NCBI GenBank assembly: GCA_036426205.1
Contig: CM071567.1
Span: 287,544,145-287,608,144, forward strand
Direction of reading: 5' to 3'
DNA: 64,000 bases
From: Ascaphus truei
Lineage: Eukaryota; Chordata; Amphibia; Anura; Ascaphidae
Shown: positions 20,790-31,424 of the stretch, in pieces
Numbering within the stretch: the stretch's first letter is position 1
How the letters are laid out: each line of letters begins with the position of its first letter
Program-made: the position numbers and the translations under genes
Notes under the pieces: generated by a model
The model's input: only the letters and a program-made list of their open reading frames with translations
Database searches by the model: none
What the model was told of the DNA's origin: nothing

Positions 20790-22560
20790 ATTAGTTCAAA
20801 GATATCTGTTGAACAGTTCATCAAAATGTTGTGACCCCCCGCACCCCCACCCCTCAAATAAAAATGACAAAAAACTACAGAATGCAATGCAGCCATTACG
20901 AAGAAGATAAAGTCAAGATTGTAAATTTGGAAGGAGAGGCGACCTACTGTATTTTTGTATTATTAATTTTTCCATGATTATCCTGTACAAATAAAATTGT
21001 TTCTTCTTTAAATTCATGAGAATCATTTCAACCCTCCACCCCAAAGAAAAAATTACAGTAATATACTATACAGTACAGTATACATTACCAGTGGTCGACA
21101 ATTCACCAAAAAATCTACTCGCCGAACAAAAAAATCTACTCGCCACCTAGTACCAAACGTGTGCTGCTTGGGCCAATAGGAGCTCGCCACAATGTTAAAT
21201 CCACTCGCCCGGGGCGTGCAAATGTATAGGTTTGTCGAACACTGTACATTACAGTACAATTGCAAAGTAAGTGAGTGTAAGAATGGCAACAATTGTTAAC
21301 TTATCAAAAAGATGGTTCACATAATGGTTTATTTAAATTAGTCCTTCAAAAAAGGATGTCTCCTTTTTTTTTAACTTGAAATTCAATTTGAATGTGTGTG
21401 TCTACACAGTCTGTAACAAAGCCTCCCCAACATAATGAATTGCTTTGGGGGAGGTGTGGATAAGCATTTAAATTCACGTTTGTTTGTTTGTTTGTTCACA
21501 TAATGGTTTATTTAAATCAGTCCTTCAAAAAGGGATGTCTATTTTTTTTTAACTTTAAATTCACATTGAATGTGTGAGAAGTTATTCTCGCACCAAATCA
21601 TCTCCAAGAAGGGCTTATCACACGTGCACATGCGTGTGTGAGAACGGCCTCAAGAAGACTCTGTAACACTGTTACTGTAAACAAAGCCCCAAAGATTTTC
21701 ATGAATGACTCTCGGGCGGAAGGTGGCAATAAGAAGTTGAAAATACCTTTGGCTTTAGGCTTTGTGTGTGTGTGGGGGGGGGGGGGGATGTGCTACTACT
21801 CACACTTTCAAGTTGCTTTGCAAGGCCGAGTGTGTATGCAGGATTATTATTTCCAATAAATCTTTTGAACAGTTCATCAAAATGTTGTGACCCCCCCCCC
21901 TCAAATAAAATTTACAAAAAGAACTACAGAATGCAATGCAGCCATTACAAAGAAGATTTAACTTGAAATTCACTTTGAATGTGTGTGGAGTAGTCATGTT
22001 AGAGTAGCAGTGTGTGCAGGATTATTAGCTCAGCAAAATATTTTGAACAGCTCATCAAAATTGTGTGATCCGCGCCCCCCCCACCCCTCAAATAAAAATT
22101 ACAGTATGCCACCTCACACAGTACAGTATACAGATAAAGTATCAAAGACATATAAGAATTCACATAATGGTTGGTTAAAATCAGTCCTTCAATAAGGCCA
22201 TATCGAGAAAAAAAAAAGTTGAATGTTTAAAAAAAATTTTTTTTAAATCCCCAACTTGAAAATTCACATACATACATGCGCCTAAAGGTGATAACATGCA
22301 TATACATTTCAACAAGGTTCCCATGAGACATACACGCATGCACCTAAATGTGATGACACACATATGCATTTCAACAAGGTTCCAATGAGACATATGTACA
22401 GTACACGCATGCGCATAACATAAAAACAGTATGAAAAAAGAGCAAGCCTAGCAAAAGTATTGATTAATAAGTAATAAATAATACATATAGAAATGTGATG
22501 ACATGCATATGCGTTTCAACAAGGTTCTAATTAGACATACTGTACATGCATGAGCGGAAT
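20790..22560. repeat. Imperfect tandem cluster of mixed long units
   Basis: GAACAGTTCATCAAAATGTTGTGACCCC recurs near 20,812, 21,869 and (variant) 22,047, each time followed by C-rich sequence and CTCAAATAAAA. ATAATGGTTTATTTAAAT followed by CAGTCCTTCAAAA recurs near 21,322, 21,499 and 22,165. A 70-bp unit with GATGACAYRCATATGCATTTCAACAAGGTT recurs three times at 22,280-22,540. The cluster also hosts hAT MITE copy C and a poly(G) tract near 21,774. Confidence 0.7.
21089..21244 (+). mobile_element. 156-bp hAT MITE, copy C, perfect 8-bp target duplication
   Basis: Flanked by TACATTAC at 21,081-21,088 and 21,245-21,252. Sequence closely matches copies B and D. It keeps the GGGCCAATAGGAGCTCGCC version of the middle shared with copy A, so there are two subtypes. 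Confidence 0.95.
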
Positions 22561-22799
22561 TATTTTTTTACATTCGGAAGCAAAAGCGACAATGTATTTT
22601 TTTATTACTTCTTTTCCCTTTATTATCCTGTATACAGTATGTGTCCTCATTTTTTTTAATCTGTGTATGGCTAAGGAGCCTCAGAAAGGACTTATTTCCC
22701 ATGTACACTATACAGTATGAACTCGTAATGTTAATCTTCAAATTACAAATACACACACACACTTGCTGAACTGTACGGCACTAAAAGACAGGTTGAATT

Positions 22800-23003
22800 G
22801 CTATTAGATTTTTAAGACAACAACTCGCGATTGCCCAATTGAGTTTCTCTACGGTATTGCAGACAACTCTAAAATGCAATTTTCTGCACCCGATAGAAAC
22901 CCGAGTCTACACATGTCTATGGTTGGAAAAAATCATGCACATTTACATGGGTATTCCGATGTATACACCACGTGAAGTTTTCGAATAACGGCCGCTGCAT
23001 CTG
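22800..23003 (-). mobile_element. GATGCAGC-terminus MITE, partial copy 3
   Basis: The reversed right end reads CAGATGCAGCGGCCGTTATT CGAA at 23,003. The interior shares GTGTATACATC, CCCATG, GGGTGCAGAAAATTGCATTTTAG with copies 1 and 2. The left end is missing or not recognised, so the start is approximate. The right flank is not TA. Confidence 0.7.
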
Positions 23004-23018
23004 TGTGGTCTACTTTTT

Positions 23019-23768
23019 CAATATACGATTTTAAAGGAAGTCGGAGTGTGCGAGTTGTTATTTGCTGCTCTTAAAATATATGCACACTGAGATTGATGCT
23101 CCAGACTTGGTGTTGTGAAATATTCAGTTGCGGGTCTGAGTGAGAGACGCTGTGTATAGGTGAAATCTGTGCACCTGTCTGTGCGCACTGGTCGGAGGAT
23201 GGCGTGATGAATAAGCTGAGGCACGGCTGGTTAGAGCAGAAGGTGCAGTGTGCTGTGTAACAACCGGGCAGACTGAGCGAGAACTCTGTTTGGGAGTCCG
23301 TATGGAGGTTCGGCAGAGAGATTCTAAGACAGGTTGTATTGTGAGAGGAAGACTTGGCGGAGAAGCTGAGGTGCTGAGGTACAACTGACATAAAGAGAAC
23401 TGTCTAATTAGTGTGAATTTCCTACAACTTACAGTACCTGGTTGCCGAGCAGTCTAAAGCCCGAGGTATTCATTACATTGTCTCCAACTAAAAGACACAG
23501 ATACCCACTTCACATATACTTTGCTGGACTCTAATTAAGAGGTTACTTACAAGTGGGGCACAGAAGCAGAGATATAACAAGACACACCACAATGCGACGT
23601 TGTATAATCGATTTGAAAGCAACATTGTTTGCTATAACCTTCCATCCAATATTTATACAATATTTATCCATGTTCTGGTTACACTGACATTTTCTATTGA
23701 ATAATGCAACACGTTCAAGACTGTATCTGATCTACAATCAAAATACTATATCTAGTCCCTCTTCTAAA
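23019..23768 (-). repeat. Unnamed interspersed repeat, inverted copy
   Basis: Reverse complement of 18,911-19,979 without the 313-bp duplication (AACTGACATAAAGAGAACTG, CTCTAATTAAGAGGTTACTT). The two copies face each other across about 3 kb containing Penelope debris, a hAT MITE and the hammerhead-like insert. Confidence 0.85.
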
Positions 23769-23773
23769 CAGGG

Positions 23774-24201
23774 TTCACCCACCATAACTTAAAACGCGAT
23801 GGAAAACCCTACAGTCTTGAAAATGCAAAGCCTGCAGTACAACCAACTTCACACTGATGATACCCATTAAGGTTGAAACATGTCTGTGAATGGTTTCTCT
23901 GGCTTTGCGTCTGATTCCATTGCTGTGCTTTAAAGCTGTGTTAACAGCAAGCATTAGCTTATATGCGCTCCATGTAACAACAGACAAAAGGTGACACATT
24001 GTGTGCTCATTTGCATGTAATTTCCCAGAATCCCTTGCTGCAGTGGAAGCACTTTATGCTGGGGATAATTGTGAAAGGCAGGGTTGCAGACCTGCCTAAG
24101 ACATGTGAATGTTCTCACAAGTGATATTCTTTATTGGCTATATGCTAACGGTGGAAGTTTTCTGTCGCCTTTTTCACCCACCATAACTTAAAACGTGATG
24201 G
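23774..24201 (+). mobile_element. Hammerhead-bearing repeat with 29-bp direct-repeat ends (retrozyme- or Penelope-LTR-like)
   Basis: A 29-bp block, TTCACCCACCATAACTTAAA followed by ACGYGATGG, occurs at 23,774 and again at 24,173, a 399-bp period. Between them lies an intact hammerhead, then GCTCATTTGCATGTAATTTCCCAGAATCCC (including an ATTTGCAT octamer) and CAGGGTTGCAGACCTGCCTAAG. (TA)n follows at 24,206. One unit plus the start of a second is what remains of a tandem array as in Penelope terminal repeats or retrozymes. No ORF. Confidence 0.7.
23848..23890 (+). ncRNA. Hammerhead ribozyme, type I, complete core
   Basis: Stem I TTCACA (23,848-23,853) pairs perfectly with TGTGAA (23,885-23,890). 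Core CTGATGA (23,854-23,860). Stem II ACC/GGT closing a CATTAA loop, with a T-T mismatch at its base. GAAA (23,875-23,878). Stem III is the loopless self-complementary ACATGT; U16.1 is 23,883 and C17 23,884, so cleavage is predicted after 23,884. Every invariant core base is present. The tiny stem III is typical of hammerheads in Penelope-like elements and retrozymes, which often work as dimers. The short stem II may limit activity. Confidence 0.85.

Positions 24202-24262
<61 letters not shown>
24202..24262. repeat. (TA)n microsatellite
   Basis: About 55 bases of TA. It separates the hammerhead repeat from CAAGGAAAAATCAGCGCTAG, a (TA)n-to-CAGCGC junction like that at 17,925. Confidence 0.95.
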
Positions 24263-24265
<3 letters not shown>

Positions 24266-24415
24266 AGGAAAAATCAGCGCTAGGACTAGCACATGGGTGA
24301 TTATATATAGGTGAATTATAAGTGAATAATTTAAACAATTCTCAGGTGCTGACCATGGAGAAATGAGCTAACAGGATGCAGCCCTAATGAGGATATGCTT
24401 ATCCGGGATAATGTT

Positions 24416-25577
24416 AAAAAGAAGAAAAAAGGCGCAATCCTGTATAGCTATAAAAAAAATGGATAATTTATTAAGCAAGAGAGGCTGGGTTGCTGGTCAG
24501 AAAGATAAAAACAAACACAATAGTGCAAAGTAACACAATATATGACAGTGTAAAAAACACAACAGGAGATATCATAAAGAGGAGAAAAAATATGATATAT
24601 ATCCAAAAAAATGTCCAATAGATCTATTGTGGTTGCTGTAGATGAAATATCACTTGATTAGGTAGTCAGTGACTATAGCAACAACTGGGGAGTAGAGGAT
24701 AGCCATAAAGTGAATCAATGTGGATATAAAGGTGGTGATAGCAGGCTGATGGGTGTCGTCTGTTAGATGGAATATTAAATGTCAGCAAATTAAGCAGCAA
24801 GGGGTAAAAGAATGGTCTCACCAGATAGTGTATCCGTCATGACCCCAAGGGGTCTCCGCGTCCCTCCGTCAGCTACACCAACAATACAACGCTGGAGATG
24901 ATCAAGTGATGCTGATCCGGATAACACGAGATGCTGTTCAACTTCCTATTAACCCCCCTCACACAGCAGCTGTAATTCTTCCGTCTGGAAAGTTTCACAC
25001 CAGGTTAAGTGATCTCTGGTGTATCCACTAGGTGCCAGACTCAGTTCCACATGCAGAAAAACTGCAGCCTTCCACTTTGTTCTGCCGGTATACTCTTGAA
25101 TATTGCTCTCCACTCCTCTCACGTTGCTCAGCACTCCTCCCACAAGACCAGGTCTACGTCATCCATGTCCCCTTGCTGCTTAATTTGCTGACATTTAATC
25201 TTCCATCTAACAGAAGATACCCATCAGCCTGTTATCACCACCTTTATATCCACATTGATTCACTTTATGGCTATCCTCTACTCCCCATTTTTTGCTATAG
25301 TCGCTGACTACCTTATCAAGTTCATATTTCATCTACAGCAACCACTACAGTACTTCCTCACAATAGATCTATTGGACATTTTTTGGGGTCTATATATCTT
25401 ATTTTTTTCTCATCTTTATGATATCTCCTGTTGTGTTTTTTACACTGTCATATATTGTGTTACTTTGCACTATTGTGTTTGTTTTTATCTGTCTGTCCAG
25501 CAACCCAGCCTCTCTTGCTTAATAAATTATCCAGTTTTTTATAGCTATACAGGATTGCGCCTTTTTTCTTCTTTTTC
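24416..25577. repeat. Large foldback inverted repeat, about 400-bp arms
   Basis: 24,416-24,816 and 25,168-25,577 are reverse complements at high identity (GGCGCAATCCTGTATAGCTA facing TAGCTATACAGGATTGCGCC; TTAAGCAGCAAGGGG facing CCCCTTGCTGCTTAA). The unique spacer is about 350 bp. (TA)n tracts lie near both outer ends. Frames within it (25,255-25,593) are not gene-like. Probably a foldback version of a Penelope-type terminal repeat, by analogy with 17,572-17,848. Confidence 0.88.
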
Positions 25578-25669
25578 ATATATATATATATAAAAGGTAG
25601 AAATGTATATGTATTATATATGTTTATCAGATTTGTGCCTTTGCTTAACAAGTGTGTATCTTTTTCTTT

Positions 25670-26017
25670 ATGAAGAATTTGAAGGCAGAGTCAGGAAATA
25701 TGAAGTTCAAATTAAGACATGCAGCCTCCACACAAGAAGTCAACTCTTCATTAAAACAACGGTCATCTATGGTGGCTGAAGTCTTAGAAGAAAATGTTAT
25801 TCGCAAAAAGAAACATTACAGCATGGTTAACCTTGATGATCCTAACAATTATGGTGATAGCTCAAAAGAAATACACAGTATTGATTCCAAAACACTGATC
25901 CAGAATTCGAATCAATCAAACAAAATTCTGCTGGGACCCTGTAATAAATTGCCTCCAGACATTATTGAGGAGTTAAACTCAGTGCTTCAGAAAAACAGAA
26001 AAGACAAGGGGGAATAA
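25670..26017 (+). CDS. Candidate host coding exon, unknown protein
   Basis: Open frame of 115 codons ending in TAA, with mixed charged and polar composition unlike the low-complexity frames around it. The C-terminal NKLPPDIIEELNSVLQKNRK looks like an amphipathic, possibly coiled segment. The first codons follow TCTTTTTCTTTATGAAG, which could be a splice acceptor (exon from 25,676); ATG at 25,670 is the alternative start. It resembles no transposon protein that I recognise. It may be the last exon of a gene whose other exons are outside the window, or an old processed fragment. Protein family not recognised; function not assigned. Confidence 0.4.
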   Translation: MKNLKAESGNMKFKLRHAASTQEVNSSLKQRSSMVAEVLEENVIRKKKHYSMVNLDDPNNYGDSSKEIHSIDSKTLIQNSNQSNKILLGPCNKLPPDIIEELNSVLQKNRKDKGE

Positions 26018-26855
26018 GTATAATTAAATGGTTTATTCCCAAGCAATATTAACGACAAAAAAAATACAATGTTTACAGTAACATGTTAAGGTTTTGTTGT
26101 GGAAGAATAATTGCATTTGACATAATGAAAGAATATTAGTTTATATTTTTATTATCATTTTGATTCTAAAGTGTCTATGTACTAGGATCAAATATATATT
26201 TGTTTTAAATTTGCGTCACAATTTTAGTGGTAAAAAGTAATACATAGCTTTGTTTGTGGGAAGACTTCATACATATGATGCATACTTTATTCTTTCATAG
26301 GATATTTGACGCATAGCGTCATGTTGAATACCTTATTGTCTCTCTTTATATTGAAACATAATTCTGTATATTTTTAATGTAAAACTAATGTTAGTAACTA
26401 CTTTATTAGTATAATATTATTGTCTCTTGTAAAGCACTGCATATATTTTTAGAGATATATATTCTGTAACTAAAAATAGATTATACGCTAATCCGAAACC
26501 AGGGTTAAAATCTTCTTGCTATTACTGTATGTCACTGAAATTATTTTTTATGGATGTACACAGAATTAATGTGAATTAGTAAATCCCATCACTGTTTGTT
26601 TTTGTTTGCATTTTTTAACCTAAATATGCTGTGACAATTGTGCCACTTAAAATGGAAACATGTAGGTACTTTATGGGAAAATTATACTGTATATAATTGA
26701 TTTTATAACTAAGTTATCAACATTTGAACAGTCATATTGTTATCCTGCAAGGGAGCCTGATAGCATCAACTACCAGATTCATTATTTCAGGAGCTATGGG
26801 AACCTAGGTACTGAATATAGCTTGGTTTAGCACCAAAATCTCTTGGTTCCTGTTA
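26018..26855. other. AT-rich unassigned sequence, possible 3' untranslated region
   Basis: No ORF, tandem repeat or element end. If 25,670-26,017 is a terminal exon this would be its 3' UTR, but no clear AATAAA was seen close by. Confidence 0.4.
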
Positions 26856-26859
26856 AATA

Positions 26860-28488
26860 CAGGTAGGTCCGGAAATAATTGGATACTGACATCATTTTCA
26901 TAATTGTGGCTCTATACGCCACCACAATGAATTTGAAATGAAACAACCGAGATGCAATAGAAGTGCAGACTTTCAGCTTTAATTCAAAGTGTTGAACAAA
27001 ATTATCGTATGAAACGTTTAGGAATTGCAACCATTTTCATACACAGTCCCCTTATTTCAGGGGCTCAAATGTAATTGGAAAAATTAACACAATCATAAAT
27101 AAAATGTTAATTTTTAAAACTTTGTCGAGAATCCTTTGCAGGCAATGACTGCTTGAAGTGTGGAATGCATGGACATCACTAAACGCTGGGTTTCCTCCTT
27201 TGTGATGCTGTCTTCAGTTGTTGTTTGTTCGTGGGACTTTCTGCCTTAATTTTTGTCTTCAGCAAGTGAAATGCATGCTCGGTCGGGTTGAGATCAGATG
27301 AGTGACTCGGCCATTGCAGAATATTCCACTTCTTTGCCTTAAAAAAACTCCTGGGTTGCTTTCACAGCATGTTTTGGGTCATTGTCCATCTGTAAAGTGA
27401 AGCGCCGTCCAATCAACTTCGCTGAATTTGGCTGAATTTGACCAGACAATATATCCCTATACACTTCAGAATTCATCCGGCTGCTTCTCTCTTCTGTCAC
27501 ATCATCAATAAACACTAGTGACCCAGTGCCATTGTAAGTCATACATGCCCATACCATCACACTGCCTCCACTGTGTTTTACAGATGATGTGGTATGCTTT
27601 GGATCATGAGCCATTCCAAGCCTTCTCCATACTTTTTTCTTCCCATCATTCTGGTACAGGTTGATCTTAGTTTCATCTGTCCAAAGAATGCTGTTCCAGA
27701 ACTGGGCTGGCTTTTTAAAATATTGTTTGGCAAAGTCTAATCTGGCCTTTCTATTCTTGATGCTTATGAATGGTTTGCACCTTGTGGTGAACCCTCTGTA
27801 TTTGCTCTCGTGAAGTCTTCTCTTTATAGTAAACTTAGATAATGATATGCCTACATCCTGGAGACTGTTCTTCACTTGGCTGGATGTTGTGAAGGGGTTT
27901 TTCTTTACCATGGAAGGATACTACGATCATCCACCCCTGTTGTCTTCCGTGGATGTCCAGTTCTTTTTGTGTTGCAGAGCTCACCCGTGCGTTCTTTTTT
28001 TCTCACAATGTACTAAACTGTTGATTTGGCCACTCCTAATGTTTCTGTTATCTCTCTGATGGATTTTCTTTTTTTTTGCAGCCTAAGGGTGCCCTGTTTC
28101 ACTTGCATTGAGAGCTCTTTTGACCGCATGTTGTGTGTTCACAGCAACAGCTTCCAAATGCGAATGCCACACCTGGAATCAACTCCAGAACTTTTACCTG
28201 CTTAGTTGATGATGAAATAATGAAGGAATAGCCCACACCTGTCCATGAAACAGCTTTTGAGTCAATAGTCCAATTACTTTTGGCCCCTTGAAAAAGAGGG
28301 GGCTACATATTAAAGAGATGTAATTCCTAAACCCTTCCTCCAATTTGGATGTGAATACCCTCAAATTAAAGCTGATAGACTGCACTTTAACCCCATATTC
28401 ATTATTTAACTGTAACTTGAATTTATTTTGATACACAGCCAAAATAACAAAACTTGCATCAGTGTCCAATTATTTCCGGACCTAACTG
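26860..28488 (-). mobile_element. Tc1/mariner transposon, full length between ends but inactive
   Basis: 1,629 bp flanked by TA (26,858-26,859; 28,489-28,490). The ends CAGGTAGGTCCGGAAATAAT and, reversed, CAGTTAGGTCCGGAAATAAT are inverted repeats continuing for about 30 bases, with terminus-proximal similarity in GCTCTATACGCC/GGCTGTGTATC. The transposase frame is on the minus strand. Confidence 0.93.
27123..28130 (-). pseudogene. Broken Tc1-type DDE transposase
   Basis: Read from the high-coordinate end: a helix-turn-helix N-terminal region starting MRSKELS near 28,125 but soon out of frame; an uninterrupted frame 27,911-27,339 (190 aa) containing the second DNA-binding helix, LWTDETKINL (first catalytic aspartate) and LQMDNDPKHA (second aspartate); then a seven-T run (A7 on the plus strand at 27,341-27,347) shifts the frame. 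NPTEHAFHLL with the third catalytic residue, Glu (DD34E-type), is still readable near 27,290, after which a deletion and frameshift destroy the end. Usual family length is about 340 aa. Cannot encode an active enzyme. Confidence 0.9.
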
Positions 28489-28490
28489 TA

Positions 28491-30680
28491 TATATATATA
28501 AAAAAAAAATCTTTACATTTTCTATAAATTTAAGTTTACTGAAATTAAACTTGTTCTTTCTGTGTCCAAAATATGCCATGGGAAACAATAACATGTATTG
28601 TTTTGTTTTTTTATTTATTCCTGTAAAGTAAGTTCCACAATGTTAATGCACCATTAAAGTGATAAAAGTAGAAAGCTACTCACACAACATACAAATTATC
28701 ACCATACCATAATTCATTTCCAATGTGTAATTAATTTCTTCATCTTTGTCATACTGTATGGCACAATCAAAATCAAAACAAAATATTTGAAATATTTATA
28801 GAATATCTACATGGGTATTGATTATGGAAATGACAGAAATATAAATTATTATTGGGCATAATCCTAATGATTGTGTCCATATTTAAATGAGCAATACCAG
28901 TTGATATGTGAAAATGATGTGGGATTACTTATACTTGCCTTTATTAGAAGACCTAGCTGCAAATCTAATTCCCACATTAAAAGTAAATGTTCTAAACCTT
29001 AACAGTCTTTGGCACCAATTCATTACACTGTGAACAGAGCATTTCTGGGCAAAGTCCATTTTCACACGATTTGCATCTAGCAATATTCATTAAGCCTTTC
29101 TTGCATGTCTTCAATTTTTTTTATGTAGTTTGTTTCTGGCTGTGCAATCATATTTCTAAATGAATAAAGTGAAAATACGAGACATGTTGGTTGTTATTAT
29201 ACAGTAGTAAATTATTACAGGTGTAGTATACAGTACATTATTGCACCTCCTGACACATTTTAGCATGTGCTATAATCTGTTATTTCCATCCTCTTTTTGC
29301 TCATGGCCAACTTTATTTAATAGGCGCTTCTACCACTGGCTCGTTATGCATGTTCCACTGCAACGAGTCAGAGGAGTAATACTATTTTCGACATCTGTAT
29401 AGCATCAGAACAGCACAATTGACTGAATTTATTATACTGGAACCTAGTGCTTATAAATGACTAAAATGTATCATACCATGGGAGAAAGTAAATCCTAAAA
29501 CAAAAAAATGACGTCCTGAAGCACTTTGGTGCCTGCTCAAGCTATTTAATCTGTAATAAATCTAGATAGAAAGTATCATTCAAACATTCCTGTTAAGCAA
29601 CTGCAGCAGAGTTACAATTTGGTTTGCTTTCATCTCCTAAAGATTTTTCCACCATTTGGCAGCAGGCTAATCCATGCTTCTAAAATGTTCTGTAACACTA
29701 TGTATAAGACAGTTCAAATATTGTTTAAGCACAATAATATACTTTTTATGAATTCAGTAAATCTAATTGAAACTACAATAAACGTTTGTAAAGATGCAAC
29801 GTTTATTGTTTTGCTAATTTAACACAGATAACAAATGCAGGTCACATTGAACCAAATAATATTAGCTCCCTGTTGATGTATTATAAAATAATTATATAGA
29901 TAATAATCATAACACCTATAGAAATACAATCTAAAACTGCAATAATCAAACTAAAGTTGTACTGTATCTGTCATAAAAAGGGTTGATGTATACAGTACAG
30001 TATATGCAGCCTTTAAATGACATTTCAAATGGACACATCTCAGGATTCCTGTGATTGCCTACTTTCAGAAAATGTACAGATGTAGCAAGACTTACTGTTT
30101 GTGTTGTTTGTCCACCACATGGATCTATAGGAAGATATGCAGAAAACAACACTAAAACTGCTTTTATAGCAAACAAGATGCACAGAAAAATAGCATGTCT
30201 GCACCAATGTATAAAATACATGTATGTGTTTTCCGGTATGTGCGGCAACATCCTTTTCAGAAAGAATAAAATTACGCTTGTGTGTGGAATAAGAAGGATA
30301 ACTTTGAGGTTGTGTGTGGTGCACAGTGTAAATGAGATTAAATCTTAAACTACAACACTTTTCTTAAATACAACAAAGTTGTCAATTTTGCACGGTGTAA
30401 ATAAAAGCAGGTCGACGCAAACATTTCTTAGAGCATCATACTTGGTCTGTTGATAATTTAACAGTCAACAATGTATGTATTGATGGTATACTGTATGCTT
30501 TTGATTAATGGTAAGAGGGAAAAAATATGATATCTTCATAATTCACATACATTTTTCATTTGATTTCATTATGACATTATATTAATGTACATATAATTTA
30601 ATTTAACACGCTCCATGCAAATACTAAGAAGGCATGCATTGAATGTAAGAACATGAATACAGGCCTCCGTAGTCTGCTAT
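28491..30680. other. AT-rich unassigned sequence
   Basis: Short frames only (30,055-30,348 and shadows), none resembling a known domain. No element ends recognised. Confidence 0.5.
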
Positions 30681-30915
30681 GCTGTCTCCACCACCTGACT
30701 TGCCATAGCCTATAAGAAGGCATCTGTTCTGTCCTCCAGTGATTCACAACAAGCTTGCTGCTCATAAGGCAGGTTGTACTGTTTTTCATTGCTGCTTGGT
30801 GCTCCCTGACTTTCTTCTGACTATTGCTATTTCCTGGCACATATTTCGGCTAGTCCTCACTCTGTTGCCTGCTCTCTGCTCTGACCTTTGCTTGATCAAC
30901 CCCTCTGCCCTAACC
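30680..30915 (+). other. Possible LTR-like fragment
   Basis: CTGGCACATATTTCGGCTAG, TCCTCACTCTGTTGCCTGCT, CTCTGCTCTGACCTTTGCTT have the pyrimidine-rich, CTG/CCT-rich texture of gypsy LTR 3' halves, such as 35,200-35,500 here. No TG..CA boundary or duplicate was found. Weak call. Confidence 0.25.
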
Positions 30916-30916
30916 T

Positions 30917-31370
30917 TAATATATTAGTACTGTATATAGTGAGTTGACATCAATGGTGGTTTGGATTGCATTTGGGGGTACTTGATTGATCGCCTGTAGA
31001 TTCCTCAGGAAGTCTTTGTTGTCTTTGATTAAGCTTATGTTTGTTGTTACCAGAAGTTTCCAAATGGTTTTAATGAGTCTTGAAATATTTTCTGTCAAAA
31101 TGTTAATGCTAGAGATGATGGGTTGGCCAGGGTTGCCAGATTAGGGATTGTAGGAAGCATGTAGAAATTTACTAGGCATGAAGAGTGCGGGATATGTTTC
31201 TTCAGTTGTTCTTGGATGTTGCTGGAGGCAGATGGAATTAGGACTTCTAAATCCTTTCTATAGTATTTTCTTAGATTGTTGTCACATTCCTTATAGTATG
31301 TAGTGCTCAGTAGATGCCTGTGTGCTTCCTTTACAGTATGTAGGTCTCACAACACCCTTCCCTAGGATTC
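30917..31370 (-). pseudogene. Penelope-like reverse transcriptase relic
   Basis: The minus frame 31,098-30,916 reads TENISRLIKTIWKLL, then SLIKDNKDFLRNLQAI, then QTTIDVNSLYT. The order (TENIS..., ...YIKDTTDFL.., ..T.DVNSLYTSI) is characteristic of Penelope-like reverse transcriptases around the first catalytic aspartate. Upstream on the same strand (31,100-31,370) conceptual translation gives VNFYMLPTIPNL, the FY.LPKIHK block, with frame breaks. Truncated after SLYT. Together with 20,595-20,781 it shows Penelope-like elements have been active in this genome. Confidence 0.7.
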
Positions 31371-31424
31371 TAGCTATGTCTCCTTAACTGTTCTCTCATT
31401 GATGTTCCCCCTTCGATCTCTCTG

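Noticed and set aside
25255..25593. 112-codon hydrophobic, Tyr-rich ORF suggestive of a transmembrane protein
   Set aside because: It lies in one arm of the 24,416-25,577 foldback; the opposite arm encodes unrelated frames and there is no conservation signal.
26985..27020. GAAACG on the plus strand as a further hammerhead core
   Set aside because: No CUGANGA-like segment or pairing stems at the right distance; it belongs to the Tc1 terminal region.
27180..27300. Separate gene downstream of the transposase
   Set aside because: It is the out-of-frame C-terminal part of the Tc1 transposase, still carrying the NPTEHAFHLL block.
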